Source: Astropecten irregularis
Taxonomy: Eukaryota > Echinodermata > Asteroidea > Paxillosida > Astropectinidae
Reading direction: 5' to 3'
Length of the DNA: 64,000 nt
Assembly: GCA_963971285.1 (NCBI GenBank)
Contig: OZ020250.1
Coordinates: forward strand, 11,640,499 to 11,704,498
In this document: positions 11,531 through 22,410 of the stretch, one piece after another
Layout of the letters: every line of letters starts with the position of its first letter
How positions within the stretch are numbered: position 1 is the stretch's first letter
Position numbers and translations under genes: made by a program
The notes under the pieces: model-generated
What the model saw: the letters and a program-made list of their open reading frames with translations, nothing else
What the model was told of the DNA's origin: nothing
Database searches by the model: none

Positions 11531-12583
11531 AGCTGTTCCGAAATTTTTTGATGTCGGAACAGCTTTAGATTTCGTTCTGGTTTTCATTATTATTCCTTAT
11601 GCCTAGGTCACATTTGCTATACGGCTAGCGTACGGCGGCCGTATGTACCCGAAATTGAGAGAAACGTGCGGCGGCCGCTGAAAATCTGCAGCGGCCTCAG
11701 GGTCGCCTTACGGTGCATACCTATTATTTACAGGCCGTAGGGATGGCCGTAGAATTATACCGCGGAGTTATAACTCTTTTCATTTATACGTTCACCGTGG
11801 CAAATAGACAATTGGGGAACTGAAATGTCCATTGTGAAAAATCTTGATGTGTATGGCAAACCCCTCATTATCATACTCGTATGTTGCGGGCGTATGCTTG
11901 TGTCTTACACGGTATTTGTCAAAAACCTACGGCCGCCGCAGGGTCCCCCTAAGGCGACCGTACGTCATCACTTCAAAGGACATACGGCAGCCGCAGGTTT
12001 TTTCTCCCCATAAATTAAAAATACGCTGTGCGGCAACCCTTACAATGTGACTGCTACAGTATGTGACCGTGGAAATACTGCGGTGACCCTATAATTGTTA
12101 CTGGCCATAGAAATTTTAGAATCCACGGCGGCCGCAGCAAATGTGAGCAAATGTGACTGAGGCATTAATAATCACTTTTTGCTTCCATAGCTTTGTGCGA
12201 TAAGTTTGTTTATTCCTAATCTTTTTCTGATCAGCTTATATGAGGTATCTTATGAAAGCTTATAAGCTGAAGTTAATCCTAAAACTGAGCTGCATCCGAT
12301 CTGACCAAATCTGTTAGGGTCTAGGTCTTTGCTCCACGAAATTGACCGTGACGTCACCATATGACGTCATGAAAAAGGCTTATTTGTTGTTTGCAGCTTA
12401 TCTCGAGAACGACAAATGCTTGGTAATGATTCTTTTTGCAAAAGCTTAAATTGTTAGATACTCTAGATAGCATGCTTGTTTGAAAAATGAGCGTGACGTC
12501 ATCATGACGTCATCAGAGCTTATAAAGCTAATTAAATAAGTCGGAACAGCTCTGTGTTCGTTCTCGAACACTGAAATGTCTAG
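11531..12583 (+). mobile_element. Helentron-like family A element, interrupted
   Basis: The 5' hairpin AGCTGTTCCGAAA..GTCGGAACAGCT begins at 11531. A nested TIR element interrupts at 11600-12164. The element resumes with CTTTTTCTGATCAGCTTATATGAGG-type sequence and two 140-bp units, then GTCGGAACAGCTC, a 3' hairpin (GTGTTCGTTCTCGAACAC), TGAAATGT and CTAG at 12580-12583. Both ends are present, so removing the insert leaves a short family A element of about 0.49 kb. Confidence 0.8.
11600..12164. mobile_element. Harbinger-like MITE with TTA duplication
   Basis: A 565-bp element with ends TGCCTAGGTCACATTTGCT and the inverse of TGCCTCAGTCACATTTGCT, flanked by TTA on both sides (11597-11599, 12165-12167). 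A 3-bp TTA duplication fits PIF/Harbinger. The interior is rich in CGGCCGCCG, CGTACGG and CCGCAGG words in both orientations, so much of it can fold on itself. No transposase. Confidence 0.65.
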
Positions 12584-12672
12584 TTTCTTTTACTATTCTC
12601 TGTTCCAAACATGAGCTAGACAAAATTGATTGAATCAGCTGTATGTGCATGTATTCTTTAAATAAAACTTAC

Positions 12673-12761
12673 TCTTCAAATGACCCAAAGGAATCTTCAT
12701 GACGAAAGATTGGTGAATGGTTCCTCAGCTCCAGTGGAACAGGAATACTCTCAGCTGGTAA
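12673..12761 (-). CDS. candidate downstream exon of the TFCP2-like gene
   Basis: An 89-bp candidate exon, entering in phase 0 and leaving with two extra bases. The acceptor is TCATTTTTAG, the donor GA|GTAAGT, both good consensus. It encodes LPAESIPVPLELRNHSPIFR followed by HEDSFGSFE, a protein-like, stop-free composition in AT-rich surroundings. It lies on the same strand as exons 1-6 and downstream of them, so it is most simply part of the Pro/Ser-rich linker after the CP2 domain. I do not recognise the peptide from vertebrate TFCP2, and it could belong to another minus-strand gene. Confidence 0.5.
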
Positions 12762-13860
12762 CTAAAAATGAAAGAAAGATTAAATTAATCAAATATCACT
12801 CAGATATTATAATAACCATCTATTTACATTAAGTGGCTCATGATAAATAAAGAGCAAGGTCTAGATATAAATACCAAACTACCAGACCACATGCTACAAA
12901 CTTACCTGGTACAAGGGTAATTAAACAAAACAATGGCAAAAGCTAACCAATGAAAACCCCAAGTTGTTGCCAACAAACCTGGTTCAAATAAAGATCCAAA
13001 TATTTTCCATCTTCAAGAAAAAACAAAAACAAAAACTCATGCAACAAAAACTCTTGCTCAGAATTTTAAAATCTTTTACATGATCCCAACCACATAGGGA
13101 CTCATAAGGAGGTTTGACACAGCAGTGTGCACTAGATACATCACATGTTATGTCATACTGCTACTCACTATCAACCAAAATTGTGTGGATCCAAACAGAC
13201 ACCCTGCATGTTTTTACACACAAAACCTGTAACAACAAAGTGGAATGGCTTCGCATATGCATGAATACCGGTACACATATCCCACTCCTTGCAAAATCTC
13301 TCTACTATGAGAGTTTGCAAGTCAAATGTTTTAGAGAAACTTCACATAAAAATAAGATCTTTATATCAAGATGCGGATTCTACTGATCAGTAAAATGGAG
13401 AAAAGAAACCAACTCAATAATTCTGGTGCATTTTTCAAACTATTTTTTCAAACCCGTGATTGCAACTCAATTTAGGACTTGATTTCATCGAAATAGCACT
13501 TTCTGATTTTCAACCCCCCTGTTTCCCGAAACCTTGATCCGCCCCTGATAACAAAGCTGATTTTCACTTTAAAGTACCGGTACTTGAAAGTCATTCTAGT
13601 ATGGTAGTATATTGGAGGATATTTTGTATGAAAATCCAACAGCTGGGAAATTTGGTCACACAATTGATGTAAATCATTTTAAAAAGGTCAACTGCTAAAT
13701 CTTTATCTAAAAGCATGATAAAATACTATCAAATACCTCTGATAGCTATACATGGACCCTTCTGACAGTTTTCTGGAAAATGTTGAAAGCTGAGCCTAGA
13801 CAAAACTTGCCATTTTGTTTGCCACAATTCCTATGTGGCTATTTACACTTGCTTATGGTA
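12762..13860. other. intronic or intergenic DNA, nothing recognised
   Basis: A/T-rich sequence with no repeat family, TIR or domain that I can identify. Confidence 0.4.
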
Positions 13861-13863
13861 CCT

Positions 13864-13975
13864 AGGGTCGATTTCACCAAACTAAATATCAATCGTAAGA
13901 CTTATAATGCATTGCAGCCCTACGTAGGATAAGATGGGTTAAGATTGATCACACAGTTCCCTGAAATCGACACCA
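13864..13975. mobile_element. short MITE, GGGTCGATTTCA family
   Basis: About 110 bp bounded by GGGTCGATTTCACC and, inverted, GGTGTCGATTTCAGG. The ends resemble the (G)GGGCC(G/A)ATTTCATA ends of the elements at 17767 and 44361. No clear duplication. Confidence 0.45.
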
Positions 13976-14323
13976 GGTTATTTACTTTGTATTAGAACAT
14001 TATTAGAACAGGGATGTGAGAGCTGGTTAAAAAAAAAGTCTGGAACAAATCTAAAATTGCGATATTTATATCATCACGATGATGTCATCATTGTCTTTTC
14101 TTAACTTTTTTATTATATTTTTGCATTGTATCCTTGAGAGATATAAAAGTACAGTAAATTGTATTTTCCTAAACAAGTAAATATTTTACTTATTTTGTCC
14201 AGATTGGCCTAGAAGAAACAATACTTTTCACATATCGGTATTCCATGTGAAAAAAACAATCACATTGGAGAAATGCACACTTGTGTCGAGAACTATTATA
14301 TGAAAATTAAACTGTTTATCATT

Positions 14324-14626
14324 TCAAGATTCAGATATGTGATACAGCTATGTCTTGGCTATCACCATGTAGAATTTGAGCAAAATTTGACTATAAAAGT
14401 TGAGTGAAAAAACTAAGACTGAATCACCAAACCTCAAAACCCGATTTTCATCTTTCTTTCATACACATTATGTGTGTATTGACCACTATGCGAGTTATCC
14501 TTGCAAATTTGTTTTTAAGGAGTACTCTTTTCAATTGGTCATATTTTCGTCAATTTCAGCTCCAATATGCTTAAACTCTACATGGTGATAGCCAAGACAT
14601 GGTTGTATCACATATCTGAATCTTGA
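14324..14626. mobile_element. foldback element with ~50-bp inverted arms
   Basis: Arms at 14324-14373 and 14576-14626 are near-perfect inverse copies (TTCAAGATTCAGATATG, GTCTTGGCTATCACCATG) around a ~200-bp loop. The arrangement is that of a MITE or foldback transposon. Confidence 0.6.
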
Positions 14627-14929
14627 AGTAATAAAATCAAAATCTTTTTTTATTTATTCGATACTAAACTTATACAAATAATGATGAATGTATTGCGTTA
14701 TCGACTCTATGCAGCACATGCAGTATCACTGGTGCATATTTTTGTATCGTCCTATTCCAATGGAACACTACAAATATACCAGCGAAATAAATTGCAACCT
14801 TCTTCCCATGAGCTGCAATAGATTCATCACTTAAACTTAAACTAACAAGGCAAGGAAAGATCGTATAGGTTTTGCACATGTACAGAAACACATCACATTC
14901 GACTGTAATGTGCGCATGGCACAATGGGC

Positions 14930-15793
14930 CGTATGTATAAAAACCAGTATTTGCTTTTACTACCATTTTCGAGGCATTTGTTTGTGTTTGTATGAATAAA
15001 TGCAAAGTGAATGCTTTTACTGGAAAGCATTCACTTTTGAAGCTCTAGGTAGACCATTAGTATTTGCTTGGTTTGGTATGAATAAAAGAAGTAAGGGGGG
15101 GGGGGGGCAATGACTTGCTAAACAACAACTGCAGGTTCTGCTGAGATATGTTGGTGACCCAAGTTTTCAAGTTGGCGTCAGAGAGACCTTGGCATTCATC
15201 AGAGTATCGTATCCACCCCAAAAAGTGTTCTTGATAAAAATAGTAATGACCAATGCCGAACAAGGGATCAAGGTTCCTGTTATGGAAACATCCAACTTCA
15301 CTTTTTATTTTAGACAACTCTGACTTCGTCAGTAACACCTGCATAATGCTGTATCACTAGTTTAAAAAAAAAATTGTGCTTGAATTGTAGAGTTATAAAG
15401 ATAATTTCATCATGACAGGATTTCTGGGTCGGAATCACTGCTGTATTATTCATCACATTGAAATTTGGTGGAAGCACTCAAGCATTGCAAACACCATACA
15501 GTGCTTGAGTGCTGTGGCTCCACCAGAATAGGGTTTTCATTATATACGTACACTACCTACAGATACTGTTGAGAGGGTACGTACACACAATGAAAGTCCT
15601 ATTGTTAAAAATCATTGAGATGTGCAGTTAAAAAAGCATTTGCTACCACTGCACTAGCAGACACTGAACAGTAAAAGGAACATTTTTATTCATACCAATC
15701 TAAGTATTTGCTTATTCTGAATTCTTTTACTTCGTCGTAAATGCTTTTGCCGTTTGCTTGAACTTGAAGCGTTTGCTAGTTGTTATTCATACG
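14930..15793. mobile_element. possible TIR element (GGGYCGTATGAATAA ends)
   Basis: GGGCCGTATGTATAA near 14930 and the inverse of GGGTCGTATGAATAA near 15793 could bound an ~860-bp element. Inner words such as AATGCTTTTAC and GGTATGAATAAAA also recur inverted. It contains a poly-G run at about 15097 and a strong hairpin at 15470-15530. Boundaries are tentative. Confidence 0.35.
15470..15530. repeat. hairpin, ~20-bp arms
   Basis: TGGTGGAAGCACTCAAGCA and the inverse arm TGCTTGAGTGCT..CTCCACCA enclose about 18 bases. It is strong enough to extrude or, if transcribed, to fold. No miRNA evidence beyond the shape. Confidence 0.5.
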
Positions 15794-16188
15794 ACCCAAT
15801 TTCAAGTTAAAAATGTACTCGGGATGTACTCGATGTCTTTGTACTCAAACTCGGCCTATACTTGGCACTGTGTGTACTCGGAAAACTTGGTACTCAAATT
15901 TTGGTTTTCAACACACAAGTCCATTTTCAAAAGCAACACCAATGTTGGAACTAAAAAGTTTTAACTAGCTCCCATCTCCACATCCTATGGCAAAAATCCA
16001 CATTCCACATCACTTTTGATAGGAACATGGTGAAAAAAAATTAATCACCAAAAAACATAGAATTTGGAAACACCCATCCAGCCCACCAAAATGTGCAATG
16101 TGGAGGATGTATGAAAGATAATTTCAGTGTCACTGGTTCGCAAACTGGTTAGGCTATACGCATTGCATGTGTAGTGGAACCAGAAATA

Positions 16189-16571
16189 GGGAGGTTTCGC
16201 ATGCCAACGGATATACATACACATTTAGCTATCCGCAAATATCAACAGCCAAATCAATGTTTCGCAAATTATGACAACGGAAAACAAATTTTCTCTCACT
16301 GAGGATAGTTTAGTCGTGTTCTTAAGTTTTAAAATAAATAGAAATGACATGGATGTGTTCAGCAATTCCTTTCTTTTTAATCTAATCATGCTCATGACGA
16401 AAAATGAGGAATTACAAGAAAACTGGAATTTGCTAAGCGTTTTATACATACGCATAGCGAGCAAGATATCTGTGCCTCATAGATGTATAGCAGATAGTGA
16501 CGTCATAAGTACACAAAAACTGGTAACGTATCCAGTGCGCTAACTGTTTCGGTTCGCATGCAAAACCTCTC
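16189..16571. mobile_element. MITE with GAGGTTTYGCATGC ends
   Basis: Left end GGAGGTTTCGCATGCC and right end, inverted, GAGAGGTTTTGCATGCG, with TAG on both sides as a possible 3-bp duplication. About 383 bp. The interior shows no transposase. Confidence 0.5.
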
Positions 16572-16574
16572 TAG

Positions 16575-17765
16575 TGTCAATCCATAACATAATAGCAATG
16601 CAAGAAAGTGTTTAAAATAAGCTGCTCGCTCGCATCAATCCCAAGATAAACTAATAATTTAGTTTATGAGGGTCAATACAGGAATATTAAAAGAAATTAA
16701 CATTTATTTTGGGCCAGTAATCGTGCTATTAAAAAAACCCAAATATTTAATTAATATTCAAATTTTTGCTTGTAGAACTGTGAAATTCTAACTTGCTTGA
16801 CAAGTTTCAAATATTCCAAAATCAGTGAAAATCATTACAAAAAATCCATACAAAATTATTCGTAAATGAACAGCCCTAATCCCACTTCAGTTAATTTTCT
16901 TTGTTTCACTTTCAATTACTAAATAATGTTGAATTAAACATTTTGGAAATATGTGACAAGACCAAAGTTCATAAATATCCAAATTAAAAATTGTAAACTG
17001 GAAACTGGCTGAACTCAAGTTATAAAATCTATATATATGTGAATATGTGGATATAGCTCACACTGAATGGTGATGCATGCTTGTGCATTAGTGGACTCTG
17101 ACCTAGGGACCAGTCTAGCTCTGTAGGACTCTGTAATCAAGAACAAAACTTACTTCATATTACAAAACAATCTTGTCTTCTTTGTTATAATTATAAGCAA
17201 TACCAGGTAACCTTGCATCACATCTGAATATCCTACCTAGTTTACACATTATCCTAATGGGAATCATGATGAAATCTTAATGGCCCAGGTATACGGAAGG
17301 AAAATACTGATAATGGTCTGCATCAGTTTTAACAAATCTCATCATAACAAGGCCTTAATCTTCAAGTCAACTGTTCACTCAACCAAATTCCTCCAAGGCA
17401 ATTTGTAGATAGAAACTGCTTAAAATACAATAAAAACAAAAATCAAAAGCAAGAACAAAAATGCCCACCTTCCCCAAAAACCAAATTGATGAATAAAATT
17501 GCAAAATTACCCTCTATCATTCCAGACATTTACAGTGTAATTATAAACATTAGCATTGATGTGTGAAATGTGTTCCTCCTATTAAAGCATGACAACATGG
17601 TATCATGATATCATTATCCCCATATGACCATGCATGACCATACAATCCATACAACAATACATGCACATGTTTGGATTTTCATTTGGCATGTAAAATTAAC
17701 AATACAAATTTCTAAAACTGTGTAGGATTTAAGAATCACACAGACAGACTAAAACCAGGTAGACC
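16575..17765. other. intronic DNA, nothing recognised
   Basis: AT-rich sequence without a repeat family, structured RNA or credible exon. Isolated ACTTAC words (minus-strand donor-like) occur but lack a coding segment beside them. Confidence 0.4.
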
Positions 17766-17766
17766 T

Positions 17767-18008
17767 GGGGCCAATTTCATAGAGCTGCTTAAGCACCAAA
17801 ATGTGCTTAGCACCAAAAACCCTGGTCAATAAAATCAGTATGCCAGCCAGATCTCCTTGTGAATGTTATGCTCAGCAAACAATGGCCGAATACATGTTAA
17901 AAGCAGTAAACATCACATGGATATTTGGTTGGCAATCCTGTTTAATCAAGGAAGACTTTTCTTGCTTAAGCAAATTTTGTGCTTAAGCAGCTCTATGAAA
18001 TTGGCCCC
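17767..18008. mobile_element. MITE with GGGGCCAATTTCATAGAGC ends
   Basis: A 242-bp element. The left end GGGGCCAATTTCATAGAGCT continues GCTTAAGCAC, and the right end is its inverse (GCTCTATGAAATTGGCCCC). The arms are about 35 bp and nearly identical. Open frames across it are chance. Confidence 0.7.
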
Positions 18009-18575
18009 AGGTTCTAGAAGGTTTATACAAATTACAGTACTTTACGCACACAGCATACAAACCATATTTGTGTTGTATTTCGTAAAAAATCAAACCAAAC
18101 GTAACAAAACCATTCAAAAAATCAATAATGAATCTTATTTTAGCATTCAATGCACCGGTCATGACAACAATTCATCATCTTGCTCAGTTAGGTATACTTT
18201 TACAAACAGGGTATTAAGGAGACTGGTTAGCATCTGACAGTGAACATTTGGGAGATATTTTGATGTCTCTATATTAAAGGTATCAGCTACCATGTAGAGA
18301 CATATATTTAGTGTCCATAAGTTAATAGAAGACAGAGTATGCTGTCAATATGAACATAATGTCAATTTCAAGTTTGTTGGTTTGGAGGATGTTAAGAAAT
18401 ACAATGTAGGTAAGCAAAGTTTTGTGCACAACCCTATGGGAAAGTCTGCAAAAGTACCCATCCTTGGTTTTTATTATTTCTCTAAAAATATGATTAATCA
18501 AATTATAAGATGAATATGACATTAATAAATGCTTAGAACATAAAATCATAACATTGTGCTTACATTGGGCTGTAC
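18009..18575. other. intronic DNA, nothing recognised
   Basis: No repeat, domain or structured RNA seen. Confidence 0.35.
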
Positions 18576-18617
18576 CTGAACTTTTCCATTTTGTTCTGCT
18601 CCCGTTAGTTGTAACTC
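18576..18617 (-). CDS. candidate small exon of the TFCP2-like gene
   Basis: A 42-bp phase 0-0 candidate exon about 0.9 kb downstream of exon 6 on the gene strand. It has a pyrimidine-rich acceptor (TCTTTTTTCCCC..AAGCAG) and a CAG|GTACAG donor. It would add ELQLTGAEQNGKVQ. There is no family match I recognise; the linker after the CP2 domain varies between species, so lack of similarity is not decisive. Phase and splice-site quality are the only support. It could equally be a chance open segment. Confidence 0.35.
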
Positions 18618-18639
18618 CTGCTTACGGGGAAAAAAGAGC

Positions 18640-19524
18640 TCAGTAAAACAAGGACACTTGTTCTTTACATCATGAGAATTTCTTGTCACATATAGCCATA
18701 AACAGCAATTATAACACAGGCATTTTATAACTGAATGGTAAAATATTCTAGTCAATGTTTCATAAAAACAAAATGCACAAAAACCAAACAAATGCTGTTT
18801 TGCTGCTGTTGATTTAATCAAGTGAAAAACACATTGAACAAAATCAAGTGAAAACATTACCAATGTTCACTCCATTGAAATATGAATACTCAAACAACAC
18901 AGTGATAATTGGAAATCACAAGATTTTTGCACAGCAAAGGATGTAATCACATCCATCATCAGTCATGTCAGTATACATGTGCTTTTTATACTTTGGTATG
19001 CTGCCATCACAGTATGGTCTCCAAAGGGTTTAGATTTTAATTTCTGGTACCTCTAAAAGCTCAATTCTAAACAGACAAATTATAATGTATTACAAAAACT
19101 CAAAAAGCTTAACCCTTCCCAACATGTTGCAGAATTGTAAACTTAATAATTTTCGTAGTACCGGTATCTGCAAAAACTCCTGCAGGAATTGCCTCAGAAC
19201 ACACCACAAGAGGATCTAGAATCAACATTTTCCCCAACACAGTCAAAGTTAGAGAACACTGGAGATGAATTATGTGGGTTTGGAACCTTAGGCTATGGCA
19301 TTGGAAAATTGACATTTTGTTTTAATTCACCAGGTTCTTATTTCACCAAATGCCCAGGTGAACTCTCTAATTGGTAAAAGAAGAGTCACGCATTCAATTT
19401 TTTTTTTTCACAGATTTTTGAAAGGAACAGATCTTATAATAAAATTAAACATTTCAGGTTAAACATTATTTAATAATAATCTCATATGCAAATCAAAACA
19501 TCAATTTAAATTGTAATGACTTAC
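18640..19524. other. intronic DNA between exon 6 and the candidate exon
   Basis: No repeats or further exons that I can support. Confidence 0.35.
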
Positions 19525-19635
19525 CTCTGTCAGAACAGTGCATTCATAAGATGGGTGGTATTTTTCTTTATCAGAATCTGATATTTTTTCCATTTTATCC
19601 CGATCTGTTTTGTGTTTCCTGTCAGCTCCTTTTGG
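19525..19635 (-). CDS. TFCP2: TFCP2-like coding exon 6, basic loop of CP2 domain
   Basis: A 111-bp, phase 0-0 exon encoding 37 residues. The acceptor is GTATTACTAG, the donor GAG|GTAAGT. It reads [17 protein letters not shown], then [15 protein letters not shown]. Vertebrate TFCP2 has KVFK|PKGADRKQKTDREKMEK and EKYQPSYETTILTE at this point, so the junction with exon 5 falls inside the family-invariant KVFKPKGADRK motif. The Lys/Arg-rich segment is the part of the fold that contacts DNA in Grainyhead/CP2 proteins (family knowledge). In vertebrate TFCP2 the next residues are CSPWP; I could not find that motif downstream, so the exons that follow are either divergent or outside the window. Confidence 0.92.
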
Positions 19636-20123
19636 CTAGTAATACATAAAAAGACAGATACATAAATAAGGACTGGAATGAATGCTCTCATAACAAAAAG
19701 TCATGACCAATAATATACTATATACTACCTCAAGTAATTTATGTGATAGTTGTGTCAATGGGTACTGTTCTAAAGAGAGAAATAATTGTCATGACATCTA
19801 TACATCTGTAGGAATATAATTATAAAAAAAAAAAACAGAAAACGAACAGGACGAATCCTGCAAAAACACTTTTTAAAGTGTGAAGATCTAAAGCTATGGG
19901 CAAATGATGGGATGCTGCTTGATTCATTTTTTAAAAACATTTTGAGAAATGTCACTGTGTCACAAAGAAAAAATGTGAGTTTGTTGTTGAATTCCAAAAT
20001 TGTTCATGACTTTTCCCAACTGCATGTAAAATAACTTCAAATGGGCAAATCCATTCAAAAAGAGGACATACAAAGAGCCTTCAGAAAACTAGAACAGAAA
20101 AACAGAAAGCTCATGATGAATCG

Positions 20124-20467
20124 TAGAGTTAAATAAAAAACTAGAGTGCATGCTTTGTATTCAATGTGCACGTTGTCTGCACTCTGGCGTGGACGCGCAG
20201 CCGCCATCTTTCCTGGGGTGACTGAGCAGCCGCAGTAGAGTCCAAATACGGTACCCGGATGTTACTCGGTGAACTGAGCGCACTGCACGTGACGCGACGG
20301 GTATTTTATGCACAGTGCTGCGCGGACGAACCGGGGTAAGAATATATATGTATGCACAATTTGAAATGGGACACGCGCATTTGCCCTTGTTTGGTTTTAG
20401 ACAATGGCGCTGGCCATGGTTCAAGGTTTCACGAGCAGAGTGCACACTCTAGTTTTTTATTTAACTC
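20124..20467. mobile_element. MITE with TA ends (TAGAGTTAAATAAAAAACTAG)
   Basis: Left TAGAGTTAAATAAAAAACTA at 20124 and its inverse ending at 20467. The arms continue through GAGTG..GCA words. TA at both ends fits a Tc1/mariner-type duplication. The interior is GC-richer and includes AAAGATGGCGGC on the minus strand, a YY1-like word. Confidence 0.65.
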
Positions 20468-21111
20468 TATGTGATGAACAGAAAGCAGAATGAAGACGTA
20501 TGTAGCCAAAAAACAAGACATTTCTGTGTGTTCGAAAACAGAGTATAGGGCTGTTCTGAAGGTATCTGTTATATGTGCTGTGTTCTGTGTGTTTCTTGTT
20601 TCCATTATTTCTTGTTTCCATTGTGCTGTGTGATTTGTGCTGTGTGATGTGAGTATCCACCTCTATGTGATGATCTCTTGCCAGAATCCTGTGCAAAGGC
20701 TTAGGTATTTCCCCTGCTTATTTAACAGTGAGGCAGCCTGTCTCGCAATTTTGGAGACTGTGAACATCACAGACATTCTGAATAACATTAATAAAAAAAA
20801 GCAGAACATAAAAGTGTTTTTCCGTTCAAGCTCTGAAACACCGAACCCGGCTTAACACATGATCCACTGTGCACTCGCAAAAGCTTTTTGTGAAAGTCAC
20901 AAAGTTTTTCTCGAAATTGACTGATGCACAACTACTATTGTCTGGTTCCCGACTATGTGCCTCATAATTAATGCACTATTGTGATGCCATAACCAGCATC
21001 CCACTAAGCACATGGACCTTATTGGATAAGAGCTATGCACAAAGCACTCTGGGAAAAAAATGTTGCTAGGGCAGGCGCAGAGTGCATACTAAGCACAGAC
21101 ATAAAATTCAA
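20468..21111. other. spacer before the Helentron array
   Basis: No gene or named repeat recognised. The right end runs into the first, degenerate unit of the array. Confidence 0.35.
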
Positions 21112-21759
21112 CAAGACATTGTGGTTGTGGGAACAACCACTACTTGTTCGGGGTCTCATTTTGTATAGTGGAACTGTTATGTGAACAAGTTGGAACGTAT
21201 GTGATAAATTGTCCCTCATATAATGGCATATTGAAACACACTTAAACTGCGTGACCGAACAAATACACATCATGCTGATTGCTGTATTCGTACACTGACT
21301 GATAAAGTATGGAAAATGGCGTCACCTTTAAATATATAATTATAACATTGTCTGGACAATAACTTCCGGTTAGTTCATCACAATTAACTTAACATTTACA
21401 GACGTCATTGAATGCATACAATGTAAATATTTTGCAATTTTCATTGATGTACATCATGTAATTACTCAGACAGTATTTGAATAATTACATGTACGTCATT
21501 TTCCCTTTAAAAGAGCATAACTTCCGGTTGAATGACGTCACAGATTTCAAACTTCACAAACATGTCAAGGTGCATTGGTGCTTCACACTCATCAAATTTG
21601 GCGGAAATTCATTGTTTACTTTCGGATTACGTAATCACTGTATATCTTTAATCAACTGTAGAGGGCGCTGTACAGCCCACATGACGTCATCGTTTACATT
21701 TTCTGAAAGCCCAAGACCTTCTCTATCTTTAAGCCTCCAATGGTTTTATGTGCCCAGAT

Positions 21760-22410
21760 CCTTCCGTTTTCGAGTTATTTTGAGTGGAACTTCAACTTCC
21801 GGTAACACCAGAAGTAAAGGTCATTTGTACACAACACTGATATATTAATTGTTGAGATTCATGTGTTGAGTAACATATGTCAATATCAAAATCATAGGTC
21901 ATGTGGTTCTAAAGTTATAAAACACCAATTTTTTTTTTCTAAAAACGTGTGTAATTTGATACCCGATGACGTCAGCATGACGTCAATCTTCTAAATACAA
22001 CTTGACATCATGACCAAAGTCTCCACCAAGTTTCATGTCAATATCTTGTACCTGTCACCAAGAAGTCCTGCTGACATTTCGAGTTATTTTGAGTCAAACT
22101 TCAACTTCCGGTAACACCGGAAGTGAAGGTCATTTGTACACAACACTGATATATTAATTGTTGAGATTCACGTGTTGAGTAACATATGTCAATATCAAAA
22201 TCATAGGTCATGTGGTTCTAAAGTTATAAAGCACCAATTTTTTTTCTTCTAAAAACGTGTGTAATTTGATACCCGATGACGTCAGCATGACGTCAATCTT
22301 CTAAATACAACTTGACATCATGACCAAAGTCTCCACCAAGTTTCATGTCAATATCTTGTACCTCTCACCAAGAAGTCCTGCTGACAAGTTTGGGAAGAAA
22401 AAAAAAGTAA
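21760..22410 (-). repeat. partial duplication inside array unit 1
   Basis: A ~310-bp segment beginning TTTCGAGTTATTTTGAG is repeated directly: the first copy runs from about 21769 and the second from about 22078, each ending AAGAAGTCCTGCTGACA. The second copy joins at GCTGACA|TTTCGAG. The same junction recurs at about 26200 in the unit that starts at 25269, so that unit and unit 1 share a rearranged ancestor. Confidence 0.65.

Noticed and set aside
15470..15530. miRNA precursor
   Set aside because: The hairpin is near-perfect but lies inside a candidate TIR element, and nothing shows processing. Foldback transposon is the simpler reading.
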